Source: JAPLKX01 sp035530195 (GTDB taxonomy: Bacteria > Hydrogenedentota > Hydrogenedentia > Hydrogenedentales > SLHB01). Taken from it: 13,787 bases of DNA. The stretch is from assembly GCA_035530195.1 (NCBI GenBank), contig DATKVG010000188.1, positions 1 to 13,787 of the forward strand, given 5' to 3'. The notes beneath the pieces are model-generated. The model made no database searches, was not told the DNA's origin, and saw only the letters and a list, made by a program, of their open reading frames with translations. The first letter of the stretch is position 1, and every line of letters begins with the position of its first letter. Both the position numbers and the translations under genes were made by a program. Shown here one piece after another: positions 1 to 5,998 of the stretch.

Positions 1-131
1 TGATCGCGCGCGGCGCCGTCAACGTCGATGCCCTCATCAGCGCCGTCGCGCCGCTCGAACAGGGCCCCGAATGGTTCGCGCGCCTATACAACAAGGAAAA
101 GGGCCTCATGAAAGTGGTCCTGAAACCATGA
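1..131 (+). CDS. C-terminal end of a probable zinc-type (MDR) alcohol/polyol dehydrogenase, 5' truncated
   Basis: The frame is open from the window edge (codons in phase with position 3) to a TGA at 129-131, giving 42 residues. The tail reads IARGAVNVDALISAVAPLEQ, then a gap, then KVVLKP at the very end. A segment of the form G.(I/V)....LI....PL followed by a short helix and a terminal KVVL.P strand is typical of medium-chain zinc dehydrogenases of the sorbitol/threonine dehydrogenase type, which oxidise polyols or amino alcohols with NAD(P). The catalytic and zinc-binding parts lie outside the window, so substrate cannot be told. It is 94 bp upstream of, and co-directional with, an SDR dehydrogenase, which fits a sugar or polyol oxidation cluster. 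The family call is an inference from 42 residues. Confidence 0.6.
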   Translation, partial: IARGAVNVDALISAVAPLEQGPEWFARLYNKEKGLMKVVLKP

Positions 132-153
132 CGCACATTCAGCTAAGTCATTC

Positions 154-198
154 TATAGGTCTGATCGGTCCGATCCGACCGATCCGACCGATCCGTCT
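154..198. repeat. Five degenerate 9-bp tandem units, with an internal hairpin
   Basis: Five consecutive 9-bp units fit the pattern (T/G)AT..(G/A)(T/C)C(C/T); units 3 and 4 are identical (GATCCGACC at 172-180 and 181-189). The arms GATCGGTC (163-170) and GACCGATC (177-184) are exact reverse complements with a 6-nt loop, so the transcript can form an 8-bp hairpin. It lies between the dehydrogenase stop and the SDR ribosome-binding site (AGGAG 212-216). A related array with the same period occurs at 5848-5874. Confidence 0.8.
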
Positions 199-225
199 TC
201 GAAACGCCACCAGGAGCAACGCAAA

Positions 226-1002
226 ATGACTCTGTTCGATCTCCACGGCAAAACGGCTATCGTTACCGGCGCGAGCCGCGGGCTCGGGCAGTATATGAGC
301 CGCGCGCTGGCCCGCGCGGGCGCCGACCTGGTCATCACCAGCCGCAACGTCGACTCGCTCGATACGTTCCGGACCGAGATCGAATCGCTGGGCCGCCGGG
401 CGTTGCCGCTGGCGCTCGATGTCCGCGATTACGACAGCATTCAGGCCATGGCCGAGGCGGCCCACTCGAGCTACGGCAAGATCGACATCCTCGTCAACAA
501 CGCCGGCTGCAACATCCGCAAACCCGCCCTCGAAGTCTCCTGGGCGGACTGGAACGAGGTCCTCGACACCAACCTCCGCGGCACGTTTTTTGTCGCGCAG
601 GCCGTTGCGCGCAAAATGGCCCCGCGCGAGTACGGCCGCATCATCAATATCGGATCTGTCACGTCCGTATTCGGCTACGCCGGCCTGGCCCCGTATTGCG
701 CAAGCCGCGGCGGCACAAAACAGCTCACCATGAGCCTCGCCGACGAGTGGGGCCCCCACGGCATCACCGTCAACTGCCTCGCCCCCGGCTGGTTTCAGAC
801 CGCGCAGAACAAAGCCCTCTACGCAAACAAGGAATGGCTCGAATACCTCGTCGACCGCATCCCGCTCAAGCGCGTCGGCCTCCCCAGCGACCTCGACGGC
901 GCCGTCGTCTTCCTCGCTTCCGACGCCAGCGCATACATCACCGGACAGACCCTTCTCGTCGACGGCGGCATCTCCACCGGCGCAACCAAAGCCACCACGT
1001 AA
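226..1002 (+). CDS. SDR-family NAD(P)-dependent oxidoreductase (gluconate 5-dehydrogenase / 3-oxoacyl-ACP reductase-like)
   Basis: This 258-residue classical short-chain dehydrogenase has the family's usual length. The Rossmann glycine motif TGASRGLG is at 14-21, an arginine at 40 after the second strand hints at NADP(H), and D65, NNAG (91-94), N116 and S144 follow. The active-site tyrosine is Y157, but the YxxxK lysine position is arginine (YCASR, 157-161). The C-terminal ITGQ.LLVDGG signature is intact, so the gene is not decayed. The start is supported by AGGAG at 212-216, nine bases upstream. Closest general resemblance is to gluconate 5-dehydrogenase, glucose 1-dehydrogenase and FabG-like SDRs, which interconvert a hydroxyl and a ketone on sugars, sugar acids or acyl chains in the cytoplasm. 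Its position behind a probable polyol dehydrogenase favours a carbohydrate substrate. The exact substrate is not determinable. Confidence 0.9.
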   Translation: MTLFDLHGKTAIVTGASRGLGQYMSRALARAGADLVITSRNVDSLDTFRTEIESLGRRALPLALDVRDYDSIQAMAEAAHSSYGKIDILVNNAGCNIRKPALEVSWADWNEVLDTNLRGTFFVAQAVARKMAPREYGRIINIGSVTSVFGYAGLAPYCASRGGTKQLTMSLADEWGPHGITVNCLAPGWFQTAQNKALYANKEWLEYLVDRIPLKRVGLPSDLDGAVVFLASDASAYITGQTLLVDGGISTGATKATT

Positions 1003-1014
1003 CGGCGCTTCTTT

Positions 1015-1041
1015 TTGTGATGCGCCCCGAAGTAGTATATT
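1015..1041 (+). promoter_or_regulatory. Possible sigma70-like promoter for the glycosyltransferase gene
   Basis: TTGTGA (1015-1020) and TATATT (1036-1041) are separated by 15 bp, shorter than the ideal 17. It sits in the 77-bp gap between the SDR stop and the GTG start at 1080, and is the only AT-rich patch there. Transcription read-through from the SDR is equally possible: the gap shows no T-tailed hairpin, only a 5-bp GGCGC/GCGCC stem. Confidence 0.3.
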
Positions 1042-1079
1042 GACCGTGTTTTGGCCGCTTCAGGAGGTGGAAACCAGCC

Positions 1080-2900
1080 GTGGGGAAAATGGGAACGGTG
1101 CAGTTCGTTGTGCTGCTGGCGGTGCTGGCGGCATTCTCGGCCTTTTTCGAACTCGGCCGCCGCGACGTCGTTGAAGACAACGAGGGCCAGCGCGCCACCC
1201 CGCCCGCCGAAATGGTCCGCTCGGGCAACTACGTCATCCCGACCATCAACGGCAAGGACTACCTCAACAAGCCCCCGCTCCTGTACTGGGCCATCGCAGG
1301 CGTCTACAACCTCACGGGCGACGTATCGCCGCTCACCGCCCGCATCCCCACCGCGCTGAGTTATGTGGCGCTCGTATTTGCCGTCTACCTCATCGGCCGG
1401 GCCGCGATGGGCGAACATGCGGCCCGATGGGGCGCGATGGCCATGCTGGTCTCGCCCTACGTCATGCAACGCGGCCGGTACGCCGAACTCGATGTCCCCC
1501 TGACGCTCGCCGTATTCCTCGCGATGGTCGCCGCGCGCGCCGCCGTCCGGACCGCCTCAAAACGGCGCGCGGCCCTGCTCGTTTTGCTGGGCGGCGTGGC
1601 GTTTGGCGCAGGAACGCTCTTGAAAGGCCCCGTGCCGTTCCTGTTCCTCGCCGCGGCCTTCATCGCCCAGCTTGCATTGATGAGCGACAATTTGCCTGCC
1701 TGGAGCGGCTCGTCCGTCCGCTGGACAATCCGCGCCCTGCTCATTGGCGTTGCGGGCTGGATCGCGGCACTCGTGGCGGTTGCGCTGGGCCGCTTACCCG
1801 GCATCCTCGGCTTCCTGACGCCCGCGGCCCTTTTGCTGATGGCAGGGGCGTGGCTGATTCCCGCATGGCGCAACGCCCGGCCCGCCAAATGGCGTTGCGC
1901 GGCCGTTTTCGCCGGCGTTATCGCGGTGGGGCTGCTGGTATTTGCCCCCTGGGGCGCCGCCGTGCTGGCCCGCAAAGGGTTGCCGTACGTCATCGGCCTG
2001 CTTCAGGCCGAAAGCATCGAACGAACACACACCGCCACCGCCATCAACAGCGGCAGCCCCTTCTACTACCTGATCGGCCTTGTCGGCATGCTGATTCCCT
2101 GGGGATTGCTGCTGCCGTGCCACGTCTCGAGCAAATCCTGGAAAGACGGCCCCGACTTTTACCGGTTTTCCCTGATCGCCGGCTGGCTGAGCGTCGGCAT
2201 GTTCTCCCTGATCGCCGGAAAAGAGTACGAGTACATCCTGCCGGCCCTGCCGCTGTTGCTCCTGGCGACGGGCTGGCAACTCGCACAACGCATCGACGGC
2301 CAATCCGCACCGTGGGTCGCCCGCTGGCACGACCTCTGGCAGGGCGCCATGCTGCCGCTGCTGGCACTGGCCACACTCGGCTTCCTGATAGGCGTGTTTA
2401 TGAAATCGCCCGACCTGGCCGTCCAGGCCGTGCTCGTGGCGCTGGCCGCACTCGCCTGTATTCTGGCCGCCTGGCGCAACTTCGAACGCCGCGCCGCCGT
2501 CTTGCCGCTGCTCGCGCTGTGCGCATCCATGATGTGGCTGCTCAGCCAGGAGTACCGCTACACCGGCCAGCGGTCGTTTCGTCCGCTGGCCGAAACGGCC
2601 GGCAGACTCATCAAGGCCGGCTACGACCTCGAGGCCGTCAAAATGACCGCCGCGTTTGACGTCTACCCCGGTTTTGCGTTTCACGCAGGAACCACCATTC
2701 CCACAACCACCGACGCCGAAAGCGTCCGCCGAAACCTACTGGGGAAAAAGCCCTACTACTGCGTCGTGCGACAGAAGCTCCTCGACGAAGCCGGCGGCTC
2801 TGTCCCCCCCGAACTCGCAAAACCGCTCATCGGCCCCCTCGGCACCAAAAAACTCCTCCTGATCGGCAACGTTCCCCTCCCTCTGCTGGGCCATGACTAG
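1080..2900 (+). CDS. ArnT/PMT-type polytopic membrane glycosyltransferase (GT-C fold)
   Basis: This 606-residue protein resembles 4-amino-4-deoxy-L-arabinose transferase and dolichyl-phosphate-mannose-type transferases (GT83/PMT_2). Such enzymes move a sugar from a polyprenyl-phosphate carrier onto lipid A, protein or another acceptor at the outer face of the inner membrane. After an N-terminal membrane helix (about 7-24) comes the first outer loop, with VEDNEGQRA at 31-39 in place of ArnT's DE.RYA, then NGKDYLNKPPLLYW at 57-70. Repeated hydrophobic segments run to about residue 520, including KEYEYILPALPLLLL (381-395), the counterpart of the ArnT 'KR..Y.LP..P' motif. A short soluble tail ends the protein. 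The start is GTG with a strong AGGAGGTG at 1062-1069; ATG at 1089 is an alternative. The stop codon lies inside the inverted repeat of the next element. The sugar and acceptor are unknown. Confidence 0.85.
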   Translation: MGKMGTVQFVVLLAVLAAFSAFFELGRRDVVEDNEGQRATPPAEMVRSGNYVIPTINGKDYLNKPPLLYWAIAGVYNLTGDVSPLTARIPTALSYVALVFAVYLIGRAAMGEHAARWGAMAMLVSPYVMQRGRYAELDVPLTLAVFLAMVAARAAVRTASKRRAALLVLLGGVAFGAGTLLKGPVPFLFLAAAFIAQLALMSDNLPAWSGSSVRWTIRALLIGVAGWIAALVAVALGRLPGILGFLTPAALLLMAGAWLIPAWRNARPAKWRCAAVFAGVIAVGLLVFAPWGAAVLARKGLPYVIGLLQAESIERTHTATAINSGSPFYYLIGLVGMLIPWGLLLPCHVSSKSWKDGPDFYRFSLIAGWLSVGMFSLIAGKEYEYILPALPLLLLATGWQLAQRIDGQSAPWVARWHDLWQGAMLPLLALATLGFLIGVFMKSPDLAVQAVLVALAALACILAAWRNFERRAAVLPLLALCASMMWLLSQEYRYTGQRSFRPLAETAGRLIKAGYDLEAVKMTAAFDVYPGFAFHAGTTIPTTTDAESVRRNLLGKKPYYCVVRQKLLDEAGGSVPPELAKPLIGPLGTKKLLLIGNVPLPLLGHD

Positions 2901-3063
2901 CAGCCCGTGGTAAAAGTCTCGTGATGGCGAGCGCGAGCCATTTGGCACCGGATCAAGGCGCGAAACCGCAGGAAAAGTGCCTCCTTTTTCAAGGTTTCGC
3001 AACGCAGAGACCGTGACAAAGGGCCGCGACCAGACCACGACGACTTTTACCACGGGCTGCTAG
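2897..3063. mobile_element. 167-bp MITE-like element with perfect 22-bp terminal inverted repeats
   Basis: Positions 2897-2918 and 3042-3063 are exact reverse complements (22 of 22); the left arm starts CTAGCAGCCCGTGG. Similarity between the arms continues imperfectly for about 20 bp further inward. A nested inverted repeat GCGAAACC (2960-2967) / GGTTTCGC (2993-3000) lies inside. The outermost bases read TA on both sides, compatible with insertion at TA as in IS630/Tc1-mariner elements, although TA may simply be part of the repeat. No frame inside looks like a transposase, so it would have to be mobilised in trans. The left arm supplies the TAG stop (2898-2900) of the glycosyltransferase. Confidence 0.75.
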
Positions 3064-3088
3064 CGCCTGTAGGGCTGTGTAGGGGAGC

Positions 3089-3152
3089 GCGAAAAACAGG
3101 GACTGACTCGATTTTCGGTAGTTTGAAAATTGTCTCTGTCCCTGTTTTTCGC
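3089..3152. repeat. REP-like palindromic unit with 15-bp perfect arms
   Basis: GCGAAAAACAGGGAC (3089-3103) and GTCCCTGTTTTTCGC (3138-3152) are exact reverse complements. Inside, ATTTTC (3111-3116) and GAAAAT (3125-3130) form a second stem. Elements built on a CAGGGAC...GTCCCTG core are, from my general knowledge, dispersed palindromes associated with REP-associated (Y1/IS200-like) transposases in several phyla. The homopolymer runs could also let it act as a bidirectional terminator. It lies 26 bp after the 167-bp element. Confidence 0.65.
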
Positions 3153-3233
3153 AAATCGCGCGCGCCCGCGGTTCATTTGCCTCTCTTCTTTACCAGCTCC
3201 TCTGTCTCCGCTTTCCGCCCCCGCTTTTTCGTC

Positions 3234-3262
3234 TTGAATCCGTGCCGGGTTGTGTGTACGAT
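3234..3262 (+). promoter_or_regulatory. Probable promoter of the multi-RHH gene
   Basis: TTGAAT (3234-3239) and TACGAT (3257-3262) have an ideal 17-bp spacer; each matches four of six consensus bases. It is 79 bp upstream of the chosen start at 3341 and overlaps an inverted repeat (3249-3288) that could be an operator. Confidence 0.4.
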
Positions 3263-3317
3263 GCTGGCAGGGTTGCGCGATACACAACTGCGATAGGCTG
3301 GGCTGTCGGTCACACAA
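3249..3317. promoter_or_regulatory. Candidate operator: GTTGTGT / ACACAAC half-sites
   Basis: GTTGTGT (3249-3255) is inverted as ACACAAC (3282-3288), and a further ACACAA follows at 3312-3317. The first copy overlaps the predicted -10 and the others lie between promoter and ribosome-binding site. Ribbon-helix-helix proteins commonly autoregulate through short repeated sites, and the gene downstream looks like one. Function is inferred. Confidence 0.35.
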
Positions 3318-3340
3318 ATTTTGGCAGGAGACGCCGTACC

Positions 3341-4534
3341 ATGAACGAATCCGCCTCGAAACGCCTAAGGCTACGGTTTTTTGTAGAAGACGAGCGCGCG
3401 GTCGACGAGGCCCTTGCCCTGACCACGCACAGCTCGAAAAGCAACGTGATCCGGGCCGCGCTGGTGTTTTACGAAAGCGTCTGGACGAGCCTGCGCGAAG
3501 GGTTCCGGGTGGTGTACGGCCGCAACGGCGAAGCTGAATGGACCGACGTCATAGCCTCTGCGGAACCCGCGGTCAAAGCCCCAAAAGCCAGCCGGGCCCA
3601 CACCGAAGCGTCCATCGAGATACGCATCACGCCCGCCGACCACGACCGGATCCAAAGCCTCCTGGCGCGTGAGGCCGCCGACACCGCCAGCGAAGTCGTA
3701 CGGCGGGCCGTCCGCCTTTACGCCGCAGTGGCCGCTCGCAGGCGTGACGGCTGGGACGTCCTCGCCGTGTCGCCGTCCGGCGACATGCTGCACATCCCCG
3801 TGCCCGGCATGGGCGTGGCGGCACGCGAAACCCTTGCACTGCGGCCCAAACCGGCCGTGTCCTCGGCGCTTGCACCGGGCGCCGCGGGTCAGCCGCGTTC
3901 GCTGGGCGATCTCCTGCCGCGATCGCTCGCCGGATCCGTCGCGGAACTCGCCGCCAAAGAGCAATGTGCACCCGAAATGCTGCTGGTTGACCTGATCCGC
4001 AGCGAGGCCCTCGCCCGCCTCCACGGGTTCAAACAGGAAGCGCCGGAACCCGTCCCCGAACCAGTTCAAGTCGCCGCCAAACCGGTTGCCGCGGCGCCCG
4101 TGGAAGCGCCGCAAGTCGTCCATGAAGACCGCGAGCCTGTCGATCAAATCGTAAAGGAAATCGCCGGCGTCTTCGACGGGATCGACGAACAGGTCGAGAA
4201 CCTGATGCGCGTTTTCGGAGAGACCGCCCGATCCGACGGCCAGCAGGAACTCTCCGACCTGTTGTTCGCGGCAGGCCTCGTCGACAACGGAACCGCCGCC
4301 GCAATCGCCGAAGACACCGCCGCCATGTTTTCACCGTCCGCCCAGGCCGCGCCCGACCGCGCGCCCGATCCCGCCGCCGCCAAAACAACCGGCCTTACCC
4401 GCCTCTTGGCCCGCGCCACCGACCTCAGAGAACGCCTGGTTGCACTCGTCTCGATAGCCGCCATGGCCCCCAAAAAAGGCAAAAACCGATCCCGCAAACC
4501 TCAAACCACCGCCGAAGACAACCCCGCAATTTAG
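3341..4534 (+). CDS. Uncharacterised protein with two clear and one possible ribbon-helix-helix modules
   Basis: This 397-residue protein starts at ATG 3341, ten bases after AGGAG (3326-3330). An in-frame upstream codon at 3242 would add 33 residues but lies within the promoter and lacks a good RBS. Module 1 (about 8-68) has a strand LRLRFF, helix VDEALAL, then SSKSNVIRAALVFYESV and a hairpin FRVVYGRNGEAEW. Module 2 (about 89-156) repeats the plan: SIEIRITP, DRIQSLLA, TASEVVRRAVRLYAAV, hairpin WDVLAVSPSGDMLHI. The strand plus two helices with a polar-S-x-x-(I/V)-R turn is the CopG/Arc/MetJ fold. A third likely helix pair is at 193-227 (LPRSLAGSVAELAAKEQ then MLLVDLIRSEALARL). An Ala/Pro/Glu-rich linker (230-262), an acidic helical segment (263-330) and a basic tail (KKGKNRSRK, 378-386) follow. 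DNA binding is inferred from fold; targets are unknown. The gene stands alone. Confidence 0.75.
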   Translation: MNESASKRLRLRFFVEDERAVDEALALTTHSSKSNVIRAALVFYESVWTSLREGFRVVYGRNGEAEWTDVIASAEPAVKAPKASRAHTEASIEIRITPADHDRIQSLLAREAADTASEVVRRAVRLYAAVAARRRDGWDVLAVSPSGDMLHIPVPGMGVAARETLALRPKPAVSSALAPGAAGQPRSLGDLLPRSLAGSVAELAAKEQCAPEMLLVDLIRSEALARLHGFKQEAPEPVPEPVQVAAKPVAAAPVEAPQVVHEDREPVDQIVKEIAGVFDGIDEQVENLMRVFGETARSDGQQELSDLLFAAGLVDNGTAAAIAEDTAAMFSPSAQAAPDRAPDPAAAKTTGLTRLLARATDLRERLVALVSIAAMAPKKGKNRSRKPQTTAEDNPAI

Positions 4535-4599
4535 CACACCCGTTTTCCAGTCCCCACCGTCCAACACCACCGCCATTCCTCCAGCCTCCACATATTTTT

Positions 4600-4620
4600 C
4601 ATCCTTCATTCCTCATCCTT
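4600..4620. repeat. Three 7-bp units in the convergent intergenic gap
   Basis: CATCCTT, CATTCCT and CATCCTT follow each other without gaps (on the minus strand AAGGATG / AGGAATG / AAGGATG). They lie in the 112-bp pyrimidine-rich gap between the convergent RHH gene and murG. No hairpin terminator is apparent in this gap. Confidence 0.6.
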
Positions 4621-4646
4621 AAAACCCCATACCCCAAACCCGCTTT

Positions 4647-5756
4647 TCATTCTTCCGCGTTCTTCGGCTGAAACGCCAGCATCAATATCTGTTCCACAAT
4701 AGCCTCGGCCGCACCGGGTTTCGCCAGCGTTCCCGCCGCTTTGGCCATCGCCGCCAGCCGTGCCGGGTCGCCCAGCAGTTCGCGCAACAGGCCGGCAAGC
4801 CGATCCCCGCTGCATTCCGCGTCCGCAAGCAAAACCGCTGCGCCCACCTCGACAAACGCCGCCGCGTTCTTGTCCTGATGGTTATCCGTGGCGTGGGGAT
4901 ACGGCACCAGGATCGAAGGTTTACCCAACACGGCGATTTCCGCCGCGCTCGATGCGCCCGCCCGGCTTACGATCAGGTCTGCGGCCGCGCACGCCGCGGG
5001 CATGTCGTCGATGAACGGGAAGACCTCGGCGCGAATCGCCGATTTCTCCGCTGCTGCCCGCGCCCGGGGCGCGTCGGAAGCCCCCGTCATCCAGATGAAC
5101 TGCGCCTCGCCCTTCTCGAACTTCGCCAATGCCGCCAGCATCGCCTCATTGATGGACCGGGCACCCTGGCTGCCGCCGCTCACCAGCACGGTCGGCGCCC
5201 CCGCTTCCAGCCCCAGCGACTCCCGTGCCGCCAACTTGCCCGGCGGCCGGATAAAACCCGCCCGGACCGGGTTGCCCACCAGCAGCGACTTCTCGCGCGG
5301 GAACTGGCCCAGCGTGTCCGGGTAGCTCAGGAGGATCCGGTTGGCGCGCGGCGCGAGCATCTGGTTAGCCATGCCCAGCCGTTTGTTTTGCTCGTGGAGC
5401 ACCGTCGGTATCCCCATCCGCTGTGCCGCGTAACACAACGGGAGGGATACAAACCCGCCCACGCCCACCACGACCTGCGGTTTAAACCGGGTGATATAAA
5501 TCACGCTGCGCAATATGCCCACGCCCACCTTCCCAGCCACCCACGCACGACGCAACGTCTTCTTCCGCGGCCATCCTTCCACCGGCACGCTGCGGAACGG
5601 CGTGCCCGTCCGCTGTGCCACGCGCTGCTCGATCCCGCCACGACGCCCCACCCACTGAACCGCCAGGCGCGGATCCCGTTTTTGAAGTTCTTCAATAATG
5701 GCGACGGCCGGCGAAGTGTGGCCGCCCGTCCCGCCGCCCGTGATCATAATCCGCAT
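4647..5756 (-). CDS. murG: UDP-GlcNAc : undecaprenyl-PP-MurNAc-pentapeptide GlcNAc transferase (MurG)
   Basis: MurG makes lipid II from lipid I by adding GlcNAc from UDP-GlcNAc at the cytoplasmic face of the inner membrane, the last intracellular step of peptidoglycan synthesis. The 369-residue length is normal. The N-terminal GT-B domain has GGGTGGHT at 7-14, GVGGFVS at 98-104 and HEQN at 121-124. The linker carries GNPVR at 161-165. The C-terminal UDP-GlcNAc domain has GGSQGA at 194-199, SRAGASSAAEI at 264-274 and PYPHATDNHQDKN at 285-297. All signature residues are present. AGGTGG lies about four bases upstream of the ATG. No mur, fts or ddl gene flanks it, so it is outside the usual division/cell-wall cluster, with its own promoter. 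It is divergent from the acyl-CoA ligase and convergent with the RHH gene. Confidence 0.97.
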   Translation of the reverse strand: MRIMITGGGTGGHTSPAVAIIEELQKRDPRLAVQWVGRRGGIEQRVAQRTGTPFRSVPVEGWPRKKTLRRAWVAGKVGVGILRSVIYITRFKPQVVVGVGGFVSLPLCYAAQRMGIPTVLHEQNKRLGMANQMLAPRANRILLSYPDTLGQFPREKSLLVGNPVRAGFIRPPGKLAARESLGLEAGAPTVLVSGGSQGARSINEAMLAALAKFEKGEAQFIWMTGASDAPRARAAAEKSAIRAEVFPFIDDMPAACAAADLIVSRAGASSAAEIAVLGKPSILVPYPHATDNHQDKNAAAFVEVGAAVLLADAECSGDRLAGLLRELLGDPARLAAMAKAAGTLAKPGAAEAIVEQILMLAFQPKNAEE

Positions 5757-5791
5757 GCACCCACCTGCTGGTTGGTTTACTGAACGTGCCG

Positions 5792-5820
5792 ATTATACCC
5801 TGCTGTCCTGTAACGATAAA
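5792..5820 (-). promoter_or_regulatory. murG promoter
   Basis: Read on the minus strand, a perfect TATAAT (plus-strand 5792-5797) follows TTTATC (5815-5820) by 17 bp. The -10 lies 35 bp before the murG ATG, giving a leader of roughly 30 nt. The -35 is weak (three of six). Confidence 0.55.
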
Positions 5821-5847
5821 GCCGGCCGCTGCGCTTGCCCCTGGTTT

Positions 5848-5874
5848 TATCCCTCCTATCCGTCCTATACGTCC
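5848..5874. repeat. Three 9-bp tandem units related to those at 154-198
   Basis: TATCCCTCC, TATCCGTCC and TATACGTCC are contiguous. They fit TAT..GTCC, the same period and core as the array before the SDR (TATAGGTCT, GATCGGTCC). The array is in the 242-bp divergent gap between murG and the acyl-CoA ligase, outside both predicted promoters. Confidence 0.7.
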
Positions 5875-5895
5875 TGTCTTTGTCTTGTTGCCCGT

Positions 5896-5922
5896 TTGCA
5901 TATTGTTGTCGGCTGTGATAAA
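5896..5922 (+). promoter_or_regulatory. Possible promoter of the acyl-CoA ligase gene
   Basis: TTGCAT (5896-5901) and GATAAA (5917-5922) are 15 bp apart, with TG just before the -10 (extended -10-like). It is 77 bp before the start codon. The spacing is short, so this is tentative. Confidence 0.35.
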
Positions 5923-5958
5923 TAGAAGGGGTAGCTGTCTTTTTTGGTGTTGCCTGGA

Positions 5959-5984
5959 GGCGCGGGTGCGCGCCACAGTACTGT
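5959..5984 (+). promoter_or_regulatory. GC hairpin plus 10-bp palindrome next to the ligase RBS
   Basis: GGCGCG (5959-5964) and CGCGCC (5969-5974) form a perfect stem with a GGTG loop. Directly after it comes the perfect palindrome ACAGTACTGT (5975-5984), which abuts the AAGGAG ribosome-binding site (5985-5990). The position suits a repressor operator or control of translation initiation; which one, if either, cannot be told. Confidence 0.5.
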
Positions 5985-5998
5985 AAGGAGACTATGTT

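Noticed and set aside
1004..1026. Terminator after the SDR gene
   Set aside because: The GGCGC/GCGCC stem is only 5 bp with a 13-nt loop, and the T-run lies in the loop, not after the stem.
1427..2659. 410-codon plus-strand frame and a 296-codon minus-strand frame
   Set aside because: Both overlap the membrane glycosyltransferase, whose family motifs fix the true frame; the shadows are Arg- or Gly/Gln-rich without domains.
2736..3053. 105-codon minus-strand frame across the 167-bp element
   Set aside because: It spans the glycosyltransferase 3' end and the inverted-repeat element, with no RBS or recognisable product.
3089..3152. CRISPR repeat or intrinsic terminator
   Set aside because: Only one palindromic unit with no regularly spaced repeats, so not CRISPR. 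A terminator role is possible, but the sequence fits a REP-like unit better.
3060..3317. 85-codon minus-strand frame
   Set aside because: It runs through the REP-like hairpin and the promoter region of the RHH gene; no homology recognised. A different minus-strand frame here with a basic tail is noted in the findings.
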